This document shows, piece by piece, positions 15,422 through 23,632 of a DNA stretch of 64,000 bases; position 1 is the first letter of the stretch, and the number at the start of each line of letters is the position of its first letter. The stretch spans positions 186,001 to 250,000 of the forward strand of contig NZ_AP022584.1 of the NCBI RefSeq assembly GCF_010731675.1. Reading direction: 5' to 3'. The notes under the pieces were generated by a model. The model did not search any database. It had not been told where the DNA came from and worked only from the letters and a program-made list of their open reading frames with translations. The DNA is from Mycobacterium marseillense (GTDB lineage: Bacteria; Actinomycetota; Actinomycetes; Mycobacteriales; Mycobacteriaceae). The position numbers and the translations under genes were made by a program.

Positions 15422-17746
15422 TCAACCTTTCTGCGATGCCGCGGGAGCCGGGTCGAGTTCGGTGTAGAGCGGGTGTTCGTGCAGCTCGTCGCTGGCCGGC
15501 GCGCGGCGGACGTTGCGTATCGCGGTCCAGGCGACCCAGACGAACGGCAAGACACCACCGAGGATGAAGACGAAGTCGCCGGGCAGGCGCAGCCATTCGA
15601 TCAGCGAGTTGCCGGGGCGGGTGATGTAGCCCAGCGACCGCGCCTCGAAATACCCTGTGCTCACGGAGTGATACAGCTGCAACACCCCCAGCGGCAGCAG
15701 GGTGGCGAACACCATCCACGCCAGCCCGATGTTCATGCACCAGAAGGACAGCCGCGCCCACTTTTCCGGCCACTTTGCGGCGGGAATCGCGTAACGGAAG
15801 GCGAACATCGCCAGCCCGACGGCGAGCATGCCGTACACGCCCATCATCGCTCCGTGGGCGTGGTTGGCGGTTAGGGCGGTGCCGATCTGGTAGTAGGACA
15901 CGATGGGCAGGTTGATCAGGAACCCGAATATGCCCGCTCCCAGGAAGTTCCAGAATCCGACCGCCACCAGGAACATGACCGCCCAGCGGTGCGGGAACGG
16001 TGTTTCGTGGCTTTGTTGGCGAGATCCCAGCTGCAGGAACGCCCACGCCTCGACGGTCAGGAAGGTCAGCGGGATGACCTCGGCGGCCGAGAAGAACGCG
16101 CCCAGCGCCATGTGCTCCACCGGCGTTCCAGAGAAATACAGGTGGTGCATGGTGCCGATCACACCGCCGGCCGAGTACAGGATGATGTCGAGGAAAATCA
16201 CTCCGAGCGCGATGCGCTCGCGCACCACCCCGAGCAGGACGAAGATGTAGGCCACCATCACGGTGGTGAACAACTCGAGGAAGTCCTCCACCCACAGGTG
16301 GACCACCCAGAACCGCCAGAAGTCGGCAACCGAGTAGTGGGTGTCGTGGCCCGCCAACAGGCCCACGGCGTAGAAGGCGGGAATCGCCAGCCCGGTGAAG
16401 AAGAACATCCACGGCAGGTTCATCTTCGACGTGCCCTTGAGCTTGCCGCGGATGCCGCGCCAGATGATGACGATCCACAGGAACAGGCCGACCGTCAGCA
16501 GGATCTGCCACAGGCGCGGCAGGTCGAGAAATTCCCACTGCTGCGAGAACAGGCCACCGGCGGGGATCACCCCGTAGATCGAGAGGGCCTCGCAGATCAG
16601 CGAGCCGACCACCACCAAGACCAGCGCGCCGAGCAGGCCGTAAACCAGCCAACTCTGCCGTCGCGGTTCGCGGCGGCTGATGAAGGGCACCAGGAAGATT
16701 CCGCCCGCGAGAAACGCTGCCGCTGTCCAAAACAGCGACAGTTGCACATGCCAGGTACGGGCGAGGTTGAAGGGCAACAGTTTTGCCAGATCCAGCCCGT
16801 AAAACGCCGACAGGTCGGCGCGGTAGTGCTCGACGGCGCCACCCATCAGGGTTTGCGCCAAGAACAGCACCGAGACGATCGCGAAGATCCAGATCGCGGC
16901 GCGCTGCGAGGCGGTCAGGCCGACCTCGCCGGGCTGGCGGAACGACAACGTGGACGCCTCGGCGCTGTGCCATCCGATCTTCTGGCTCCATCGCCCGTAC
17001 ACGGCGAACATGATGCCGGTCCCGCCGAGCAACGTGACCAGCGACAACACCGACCACACCACGATCGATGCGGTGGGCCCGTTGTCGACCCGCGGCTCGG
17101 CCGGCCAGTTGTTGGTGTAGCTGTAGCTGTGACCCGGCCGCTCGGCCGCCGACGCCCACGCCGTCCACGCGAAAAACGCAGTGAGGTCATGGATGTCGGC
17201 CTTGCTGGTGATCATGCGCGGCAGCAGCCCGTACTTGGTCGAGTTCTCACCGAAATACTCCGCGTAATGCTGTTGGATGCGGTCGAACGCGGCGGTCTGC
17301 TTATCGGTGAACACCAACGCCTTGGTGTCCGCGTTGAAACGGTTGGTGCGAAACTCGGCCACCACCCGCTCCTTGGCGTCGGCCGCGCCCTGCGCCCGCC
17401 ATTGCGCGGCCACATCGTTGGTCGACATCCGCAGATACTCCGCGGTGTAGTCGGGTCCGAGATAAGCGCCGTGCCCCAGCACCGAGCCGTACTGCATCAG
17501 GCCTCGCGCCTGATAAAGCTCCTGGCCGCGGGTGATCTGAGCGCCGGTGAACAGCACTTGGCCCGACTCGCTGACGACCTTGGCCGGCAACGGCATTGAG
17601 GCCGTGTAAGTCCGGTACACGAGAATGCCCATCACCAGGAACCCGAAGATCATCACCAGGGCCACGCCCTGAGCCCAGCCCTTGCCGATCAACGACGTGG
17701 CGGGTGCCGGTGTGGAAGTTCGTGGCGGTGCTGATCGGATTGCCAT
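15422..17746 (-). CDS. norB: Quinol-dependent nitric oxide reductase (qNor)
   Basis: A 774-residue single-subunit NO reductase of the haem-copper oxidase superfamily. The N-terminal part (about residues 30-230) is the periplasmic cytochrome-c-like fold without a haem-binding CxxCH, as in quinol-type enzymes. The membrane core follows, with 'TWHVQLSLFW' near 331, 'VVHLWVEDFLELFTT' near 482, 'GTMHHLYFSGTP' near 533 and 'NHAHGAMMGVYGML' near 627, which carry the haem b, haem b3 and FeB histidines. It reduces 2 NO to N2O with electrons from the quinol pool. The operator-like repeat at 17796-17821 lies about 60 bases upstream. It heads an operon with the zinc-motif membrane protein and slipin. Confidence 0.95.
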   Translation of the reverse strand: MAIRSAPPRTSTPAPATSLIGKGWAQGVALVMIFGFLVMGILVYRTYTASMPLPAKVVSESGQVLFTGAQITRGQELYQARGLMQYGSVLGHGAYLGPDYTAEYLRMSTNDVAAQWRAQGAADAKERVVAEFRTNRFNADTKALVFTDKQTAAFDRIQQHYAEYFGENSTKYGLLPRMITSKADIHDLTAFFAWTAWASAAERPGHSYSYTNNWPAEPRVDNGPTASIVVWSVLSLVTLLGGTGIMFAVYGRWSQKIGWHSAEASTLSFRQPGEVGLTASQRAAIWIFAIVSVLFLAQTLMGGAVEHYRADLSAFYGLDLAKLLPFNLARTWHVQLSLFWTAAAFLAGGIFLVPFISRREPRRQSWLVYGLLGALVLVVVGSLICEALSIYGVIPAGGLFSQQWEFLDLPRLWQILLTVGLFLWIVIIWRGIRGKLKGTSKMNLPWMFFFTGLAIPAFYAVGLLAGHDTHYSVADFWRFWVVHLWVEDFLELFTTVMVAYIFVLLGVVRERIALGVIFLDIILYSAGGVIGTMHHLYFSGTPVEHMALGAFFSAAEVIPLTFLTVEAWAFLQLGSRQQSHETPFPHRWAVMFLVAVGFWNFLGAGIFGFLINLPIVSYYQIGTALTANHAHGAMMGVYGMLAVGLAMFAFRYAIPAAKWPEKWARLSFWCMNIGLAWMVFATLLPLGVLQLYHSVSTGYFEARSLGYITRPGNSLIEWLRLPGDFVFILGGVLPFVWVAWTAIRNVRRAPASDELHEHPLYTELDPAPAASQKG

Positions 17747-17795
17747 GTGCCGGTGCGCTCCTCGGGCTGAGTGAAGGAGGGAAACGTGTCCGGGT

Positions 17796-17821
17796 AATTA
17801 CACAATGGCGATTGTAGAAAT
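17796..17821. promoter_or_regulatory. Operator-like repeat 4 upstream of norB: ACAA-N6-TTGT
   Basis: AATTACACAA-TGGCGA-TTGTAGAAAT. The inner ACAA/TTGT half-sites and 6-base spacing match repeats 2 and 3; the outer arms match less well. It lies about 60 bases upstream of the norB start (17746), and no gene starts on the other side. Confidence 0.55.
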
Positions 17822-17876
17822 TCACTATGAGCTGCATCACGCCCGGCCGGCTGGGTCGCACGACCCAGTTAGCCGG

Positions 17877-18362
17877 CTACCAACCGCGTTTCGTGCCCGC
17901 CTGCTGGCAAACCCAGCCATCGGGAATGCGGCCGGTAACGACGAACCGGGTCAGCTGCGCGCTCGTCGGCGCCGGCAAATCGTAGTCGGCGTGCAGATAG
18001 ACCACCGGCTCCTCTTTGAAGTTGTGCGCGTGCAGTTGGTCCAGCAACTGGTCGCAGGTGGCGTCGAGCCGCGGACCGCCGGTCCGGTCGGCGAGCAGCC
18101 GCGTCAGGGCTTCCATCGTCCGCCACAGCTGGCCGTGCTCGCGCATCATCACGAAGACGGGTTTCATGATCCCCGCCTTGCGGATCGGCGGGAACACGAA
18201 GGTCTCTTCCAGGTAGATGTGCCGGCGGAGCGCATCCATCGTCGCTCTCAGGAGCTCAGGTTGCCGCTCGCCGCCGTCGAGCTTTCCGACGAAACATTCG
18301 ATTACAGCGCCTATTTCGCGGTGCTGCCGCATGAGTTCGGCGGATAACACCCGGTCGGGCAT
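17877..18362 (-). CDS. Hemerythrin-domain protein (paralogue of 2678-3151)
   Basis: A 161-residue hemerythrin-like protein with the ligand set H14, H48 ('RRHIYLEETF', E52), H76 ('REHGQLW') and H113 with E117/E118 ('HAHNFKEEP'). It shares most of its sequence with the protein at 2678-3151 and ends 'DGWVCQQAGTKRGW' where the other ends 'EGWVCQQANA'. ATG at 18362 is used (GAGGAG upstream); the open frame to 18593 is not conserved. It lies upstream of norB on the same strand (130-base gap with the repeat at 17796), so it could share regulation. It would bind O2 or NO by a di-iron centre. Confidence 0.88.
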   Translation of the reverse strand: MPDRVLSAELMRQHREIGAVIECFVGKLDGGERQPELLRATMDALRRHIYLEETFVFPPIRKAGIMKPVFVMMREHGQLWRTMEALTRLLADRTGGPRLDATCDQLLDQLHAHNFKEEPVVYLHADYDLPAPTSAQLTRFVVTGRIPDGWVCQQAGTKRGW

Positions 18363-18749
18363 CACGTGCTCCTCTACGTCGGTCTGCGGGTCGGCCAGGT
18401 AGTTCTCGTGGAAGTCGGGTAAGTCAAGCCGAGGGCTTTGCCGGCGACGAGGCGATGTTCGGTTCCCGTTGTCCGACAACAAGTCCCTGCTGTATTCCGC
18501 CGATGAGCTGCTGCCGTTGGCCGGGGCTGCCGGCGGGGGCGGTCTGTGCGCAGCTGCAGCTGAGGCCGCCGAAGGGATTGGGCCCGCCGTCACCCGGATC
18601 CGGGTCGGCTCCGGCCCGCGCCGGTGCCGACGCCCCGAACGCCACGATGACGGCGGCGCACACCACGGCGTTTGTGAGGAACGCCAGCGACTTTCGGCCC
18701 GGCGGCCTGCGGATGCGTGCCGTGAAGGCCTGCGGGCGAAGTCGGCGCA

Positions 18750-20141
18750 TCAGCCGGCTACCGGCGAATGCGGGATGAGCGAGACGCGCAAACCGACGCG
18801 CTGCACCGCACCCTCGGACTCGCGCCCGACCATGCCGCCCAGCGGCAGCTTGGACACGGTAGGGCCGGGGGTGGGCGCCGCGGCCCATCCGCCCGGCATG
18901 GCGCCGGAGTGGAGAGCCTGCAGCGGCGTGACCGACGAAACGGTGGCGGCCCAACTCGGCGGCACGGACAACGTGCTGAGCGAGCTGGCTTGGCCCACGC
19001 CCGCCGCGACTCCGTGACCCAGTCCGGCGACCGGCGGGAGACTTCCCAGACCCGCTGCGGCGCCCAAACCGCTGATGCCCTCCACGCCGCCCGCGCCCTC
19101 GGCGCCCAAGATGGAACCGGCGCCCGCGTAGTCCAGCGCCAATCCCTGGTAGTCCAATCCGAGCCCCTGGTAATCCAAATCGAGGCCGTACAGGTCGATG
19201 CCGATTCCTCCGGTGTCGGCGATCAGGCCGGCACCGTCGGCGCCGAACCCGGCCGCCTCTCCGGCTAGGGCGCCCGTACCGCCGTCGAGCGCGGGTGCGG
19301 CGGCGAGCGTCGAGGCCAGTCCCGTCGCGGCGCCCGCGCCGGTGCTCGCGCTCTTCGTCGCACCCTTGCCGGAGGCGTTGGTCAGACCCGACAGCGCGCT
19401 GAGCGGGGCGGTAGCCCCCGAAGATCCCAGCGAGGCGCCCGTGCCCATCGCCGCCTGCGACAGCCCCGTGCTCGAGGATGAGCCGGGCGTCGAAAGGCCT
19501 TGCAGGGTCTGTGGCACCGAGGAGGCCCACTGCGTCGCCGTCGCGTGCGCGGTGCTGCCGGACTGCAGCGCTGCGTGGGTGACGACCCCGAGGTGGCCGG
19601 CGACGGCGCTCGACGTGGCGGTCTGCGGCGGCGGCGCCGCCACGGGCGAAAGCGCCGAGGCCGATGCCGAACTGGCGGCGTAGCCGTACATCGCGGTCGC
19701 GTCTTGCGCCCACATTTCGCTGTACTCGGCCTCGGTGGCCATGATCGCCGGCGTGTTCTGCCCGAAGATGTTGGTCTGAATCAGGGCCAGCAGCCGAACG
19801 CGGTTGGCCGCGACCAGCGGAGGGGGGACCGTCATCGCGTACGCCGTTTCGAAGGCTGCCGCGGCGGCTGTGGCCTGCGCGGCAGCCTGCTGACACTGCT
19901 CGGCGGTCGCCGTCATCCACGCGATGTAGGGCATGACCGCGGCCGTCATCGACATCGATGCCGGCCCCGACCAGGACTCGTCGGTAAGGCTGGCGATCAC
20001 CGCTTGATAGCTGCTTGCGGCGTCGGTCAGCTCCGCCGCCAGGGTGTCCCATCCCGCCGCGGCGGCCAGCAAAGTTGAGGGACCGGGCCCCAAATACATC
20101 CGACCAGAGTTGATCTCTGGTGGTAACGCGCCAAAATCCAT
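18750..20141 (-). CDS. PPE family protein, SVP subgroup
   Basis: A 463-residue PPE protein. The N-terminal PPE domain (about residues 1-175) starts '[20 protein letters not shown]' and holds the W-x-G turn 'SWSGP', as needed for pairing with a PE partner and ESX secretion. A variable Ala/Gly/Ser-rich region follows with a short tandem repeat near residues 317-337 (three copies of LDYQG/LDYAG-type units). The 'SLSVPPSWA' block near residue 390 is the SVP signature. ATG at 20141 fits the family; the frame upstream is not conserved. No PE gene is adjacent. Such proteins sit at the cell surface or are secreted; the specific function is unknown. Confidence 0.93.
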   Translation of the reverse strand: MDFGALPPEINSGRMYLGPGPSTLLAAAAGWDTLAAELTDAASSYQAVIASLTDESWSGPASMSMTAAVMPYIAWMTATAEQCQQAAAQATAAAAAFETAYAMTVPPPLVAANRVRLLALIQTNIFGQNTPAIMATEAEYSEMWAQDATAMYGYAASSASASALSPVAAPPPQTATSSAVAGHLGVVTHAALQSGSTAHATATQWASSVPQTLQGLSTPGSSSSTGLSQAAMGTGASLGSSGATAPLSALSGLTNASGKGATKSASTGAGAATGLASTLAAAPALDGGTGALAGEAAGFGADGAGLIADTGGIGIDLYGLDLDYQGLGLDYQGLALDYAGAGSILGAEGAGGVEGISGLGAAAGLGSLPPVAGLGHGVAAGVGQASSLSTLSVPPSWAATVSSVTPLQALHSGAMPGGWAAAPTPGPTVSKLPLGGMVGRESEGAVQRVGLRVSLIPHSPVAG

Positions 20142-20491
20142 GCCTATCCCTGTCCCTTGTTGACTCTTTATGGCGGACCTCGCCGGCGCCCTCGCGGTCG
20201 CGCACGGCATCTGGTCCGCGGTCGAAGTGGTGATGAAAAGTTCAAGTCCTCAACGCATCACGCGCTGCGGCCTAATGGGGCTGCATACCCGGCGTTCCGT
20301 GGATTGACCTCGCTATTCCGCGGAACTGGCATGCCGGCATCCCGGCATCGCGGGGTGTGATAGCCACGAGGCATCGCTGAAGCAGCCGAGACAAGCCGAT
20401 CAGCAGATGCCGAGGGCATTGGAGCTAATGAGCGGCTAGCGTCTGACCCGTCGCGCAACGGTGTTGTGCGCCGAGGGGCTGACGTGCTCGA
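20142..20491. other. 350-base gap upstream of the PPE gene
   Basis: No convincing gene is visible. It must contain the PPE promoter. It has several GC-rich partial repeats around 20330-20355 (GCCGGCATCCCGGCATCG) but no clear terminator or RNA gene. A stretch resembling a tRNA T-loop near 20250 is not accompanied by an acceptor stem. Confidence 0.5.
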
Positions 20492-20920
20492 TCAGCAACG
20501 GGCGACGCAGAATTGAATCAAAATATTGTGCCCGGCAGGGCTGGATGCCGGCGGGCGCGCCGGCGTCTCGACCCGCTGCTGCGACCAGATTATTCCGAGC
20601 GTCGGCGGGGCCGACGAGCCGGACTGCCGCGGTGTGGAGAGAGCGAAAGTGCTTCCACGATCACGCTTTACCGCCGCGCTCTTGAACGCCTTGTCGTCGT
20701 TCACAGTGGAGCCGACGCCGAGGCGACGTACCGGAACCGACTCGTGGTCGGAGTGGATCGGGTTGGAAATCGGGCTGACCGACGAGGCCGCCACCTCTGG
20801 CGGCGCGGCGTTGGCGGCCATTTCGGCTCGCAAAGCACCGCAACCGAGTACAGCTGCGACGAGGGCCAACGCAGCAACGATGGCCAACGCAGATTGTCGT
20901 CCCGACCACCGTGAAAACAT
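20492..20920 (-). CDS. Possible small exported (lipo)protein
   Basis: A 142-residue frame with ATG at 20920 and CGGAG at good spacing. The N terminus has a basic start and a hydrophobic stretch ('SALAIVAALALVAAVLGCGAL', about residues 8-28), ending in a lipobox-like 'VLGC', so the protein may be exported and perhaps lipidated. The rest is low-complexity and Ser/Pro-rich without recognisable domains. It follows the membrane protein gene (21039-22286) by 118 bases on the same strand, so it may be the last gene of the acyltransferase/ABC-permease unit. I do not recognise a family. Codon pattern and the signal-like start are the only support. Confidence 0.5.
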   Translation of the reverse strand: MFSRWSGRQSALAIVAALALVAAVLGCGALRAEMAANAAPPEVAASSVSPISNPIHSDHESVPVRRLGVGSTVNDDKAFKSAAVKRDRGSTFALSTPRQSGSSAPPTLGIIWSQQRVETPARPPASSPAGHNILIQFCVARC

Positions 20921-21038
20921 TCCAACTCCGAAATCCACAGTGCCATGCACTCTACCAGCCGCGATACATCACCAGCCAACGCGTCAGTCCAGCAAAACCA
21001 CGATCGAACGTGCGCCACAGCCGGAAACGGAGGCGCCC

Positions 21039-22286
21039 TCACACCATCCGCGGCCCGCCGAAACCCGGAACCGCGCCGACCGGGATCAGCGCGAACGCGA
21101 TGACAAGAAGGATGAACACACGCAACGTTTTTGGTGCGGGATCCTGATCGATCTCCGGCCTGCGCGCTGCGAAAAGGAGGAAGACGACGGCAAGGTCGAG
21201 CGCCACGATGGTCAGCCAGCGGGTCCAGTCGAAGCCGGTCAGAAAGACCGGGATGACCAACAGCAGGCCGGCGGTCACCCAGGGAGTTCGCCCCCGCAGC
21301 GTCTCGACGAACGCGCGCAGCGGTACTCCCGAAAGCTCGCTGAGGCCCCACAGCGTCACCGCGGCGGCACAGGCACCGAAGATCAACGAAACCGTGAGGC
21401 CGAGCGCGCCGATGTGGCCGACGGTTCGGATGGCGTCGGCGATTCCGTTGTCGTAGTTCGGCATCACGTTGCGGCACACCCAGTCGTGGTAATCGGTTTG
21501 ACTCGGTTGTCCCGCAAGCACATAGCGAATCAGCGTCGCCGGTGATGTGACCGTGGCGAACGGGTTGGGCACCAGGTGGTGCGGCACTGCCGCACACAGT
21601 TGAGGGGCGATGTCATGGCGACCGAAGGCCGCCACGACGGCGGTGGTGAGGACTCCCGGCAGCACGGCCAGGAGCATGCCCCGGCGCTGGGTGGTTTCCA
21701 GCGCTGCGCCGAGGACGATGACGGCCAGGAATGCTCCCAAGGCGAACTGCAGCCCGATCGCCTCATGCACCAGCGTCAACGCCGCGATAACGACGCCGTA
21801 GGCGGCGCACCATGCCGTCGCGACGGTCCGGGACCGGGTGAGCGCCAACGCCGAGCTGAACGCCGCCAGCGCAGCCCCGCCGAACAGGTCCGGCCGAGCC
21901 GAAAAGGCCGCGAACGGAACGCCGAACGGCAACAACGGCATCACCGTCGCGACCATCACCCTGCGTTTAGACCGGCGGCCATTGGCGAGCACCACACCGG
22001 CAACCGTTGCCAGGCCACACAAATAGACCGCCGTGGACAGCCACCGCAAGCTCAGAGTGGCCCCGAAGTAGTGGCGTGGGGCCAACCGAACCAGCTCACC
22101 GGCGAGCCCACGACGGACGAAGCCGTGCGTGTAGTCGGCGGTGTAATACGACATCCAGTACACGTCGAGGGGGACGACCTTGATGGCGAACCACAGCACG
22201 ACGGCCGCCCACGCCGCGATCGCGACGGCGATACCCACGTAGAGGCGGTGCGCGCGTTGATCGGCCTCGAGGACGAGGTCCACCAT
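21039..22286 (-). CDS. Polytopic membrane protein of unknown function (possible GT-C type)
   Basis: A 415-residue integral membrane protein with about 10 predicted helices. An early extracytoplasmic loop reads 'DVYWMSYYTADYTHGFVRRGLAGEL', with several acidic and aromatic residues, which is reminiscent of GT-C glycosyltransferases that use lipid-linked sugars; no signature proves it. The C-terminal part ends 'VGAVPGFGGPRMV'. The start at 22286 overlaps the stop of the upstream acyltransferase gene (TGATG), so the two are translated together. GTG at 22289 is an alternative start. Its place after two acyltransferases and an exporter suggests work on a surface lipid or glycolipid. Confidence 0.82.
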   Translation of the reverse strand: MVDLVLEADQRAHRLYVGIAVAIAAWAAVVLWFAIKVVPLDVYWMSYYTADYTHGFVRRGLAGELVRLAPRHYFGATLSLRWLSTAVYLCGLATVAGVVLANGRRSKRRVMVATVMPLLPFGVPFAAFSARPDLFGGAALAAFSSALALTRSRTVATAWCAAYGVVIAALTLVHEAIGLQFALGAFLAVIVLGAALETTQRRGMLLAVLPGVLTTAVVAAFGRHDIAPQLCAAVPHHLVPNPFATVTSPATLIRYVLAGQPSQTDYHDWVCRNVMPNYDNGIADAIRTVGHIGALGLTVSLIFGACAAAVTLWGLSELSGVPLRAFVETLRGRTPWVTAGLLLVIPVFLTGFDWTRWLTIVALDLAVVFLLFAARRPEIDQDPAPKTLRVFILLVIAFALIPVGAVPGFGGPRMV

Positions 22287-23632
22287 CACATTCCGTCCTC
22301 ATAGACCGTGGCGGCGGACAACTGCAGGTCGGCCAGCGCGTGATGCGCGATCTCCCGTGTGGTCGCGACGGCGTCGCCGCCGCCACTGCGATACGCGACG
22401 ATAGTGAGAAATCGGCTGTCGTTGACCGTCCCTGTGCCGCAGAATAATTGACCGCGCATTTGCTCGATGCGCGACCGGGTGATGCCCTGCTCGGCCAGGC
22501 GCATCGAGAACTCGGTCGCGTCCGCACCGTCGATGCGTCCGACGGCGGCGTCGAGGCTGCCAAGGTTGGAGCAACCCACCGGCAGTTGGCCGGACGACAT
22601 CGCGATGCCTTCGGCGCGACGGACCAGCCATCCTGGCGTGAACGGAATGAGTGGCAACCCGGCGAGCATCTCGTTGGGTTCGTGAGCCAGGGCGCCCAGC
22701 AGCCCTTTGACATCTGCACGCACACCGCTCAAATCGTCAGCCACCGCGCGGCCGTCGACGGTGAGCGTGATCGAGGTCAGCGCGTTGGCGCGGTCGTCGT
22801 CGACGGTGCGATCGCTGACCGGAAGCACCACCGTCACCGACTTTCCGTCGGGGAGCACCCTGCCCATCCGGTGCGCCAGGCGAGCGGCGAAGGCGACGAA
22901 CAGCGTGTTGCTGCTTCCGCCCAGGCTGCGCGCACGCGCGTCCCATGCCGCGGCGTTGGTTTGTATCGTCACCGACCCGGACCCGTTCTGGCCCTGGTTC
23001 ATTCGGTCGGGCGCCCGGGGGGCCCGCTTCTGCGGGTGACCCTGGCGGTCCGACGAGGCCTCGCGCAGTATCGCAAGAGTCGCGATAAGCGCCCTGATCA
23101 CCGCGGGCACGGCGCGAAGGGCATCGAATAGGTCCTCACGAATCGCGCGCCACCGGCGACGCGAATTCGGTTGTGGGTAGCCGTGATTGCGTCGTTCTCC
23201 CTTGACCGCTTCGGTGATGGCCGCTGCTATCGCAAGCCCGTCGACAACGCAGTGTGACGCCACCAGGGTGACCGCCGCCCCACCGTCGTCCAACGGCAGC
23301 ACACCGAGGTGAAACGTCGGGCCGTGCTCGGGGTCGACGCGCACCCGCGCGCGTCTTTCGATCCACGCGCCGATCTCCCGGCGCGGTTGTGGCGGCTCGC
23401 ACGCGATGTCCGGTGAGCGGCCGTCGAGCACCCAACGATGACGTCCGAACGGCAGTGGCGAACGCTCGATCCGGCGTCCGAGCAGACCGGCAGCGAGATT
23501 GTCTCTGAAGGACCGCAATTCGTCGATGTCGACGGCGCGGTCGTAGAGCCACGTGCATTGCACCGTGCTGCCTTGACCGGTCGCGCGTAGCCGCAGAAAC
23601 GCGGCCTGGTCCAACAGCGCCAGCCTCGTCAC
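22286..23632 (-). CDS. Condensation-type acyltransferase (WS/DGAT or PapA superfamily)
   Basis: A 448-residue protein of the condensation/BAHD-like acyltransferase superfamily. The catalytic motif reads 'ASHCVVDGLAIAAAI' (H-x3-D-G with the first His of HHxxxDG replaced by Ser); the second His, the general base, is kept. The C-terminal part has 'VPVGCSNLGSLDAAVG'-like blocks found in WS/DGAT and PapA proteins. It would esterify an acyl group to an alcohol of a lipid. GTG at 23632 overlaps the stop of the ABC permease (TAGTG), showing tight coupling. It is followed by the polytopic membrane protein with a TGATG overlap. The donor and acceptor are unknown. Confidence 0.8.
   Translation of the reverse strand: MTRLALLDQAAFLRLRATGQGSTVQCTWLYDRAVDIDELRSFRDNLAAGLLGRRIERSPLPFGRHRWVLDGRSPDIACEPPQPRREIGAWIERRARVRVDPEHGPTFHLGVLPLDDGGAAVTLVASHCVVDGLAIAAAITEAVKGERRNHGYPQPNSRRRWRAIREDLFDALRAVPAVIRALIATLAILREASSDRQGHPQKRAPRAPDRMNQGQNGSGSVTIQTNAAAWDARARSLGGSSNTLFVAFAARLAHRMGRVLPDGKSVTVVLPVSDRTVDDDRANALTSITLTVDGRAVADDLSGVRADVKGLLGALAHEPNEMLAGLPLIPFTPGWLVRRAEGIAMSSGQLPVGCSNLGSLDAAVGRIDGADATEFSMRLAEQGITRSRIEQMRGQLFCGTGTVNDSRFLTIVAYRSGGGDAVATTREIAHHALADLQLSAATVYEDGM

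Noticed and set aside
15989..17599. Long open frame on the plus strand opposite norB (536 codons)
   Set aside because: It is the reverse of a well-conserved qNor frame, is rich in charged residues with no domain, and has no ribosome site.
20245..20345. Possible tRNA or structured RNA (a GTTCAAGTCC stretch)
   Set aside because: Only a T-loop-like string is present; no acceptor or anticodon stems can be drawn.
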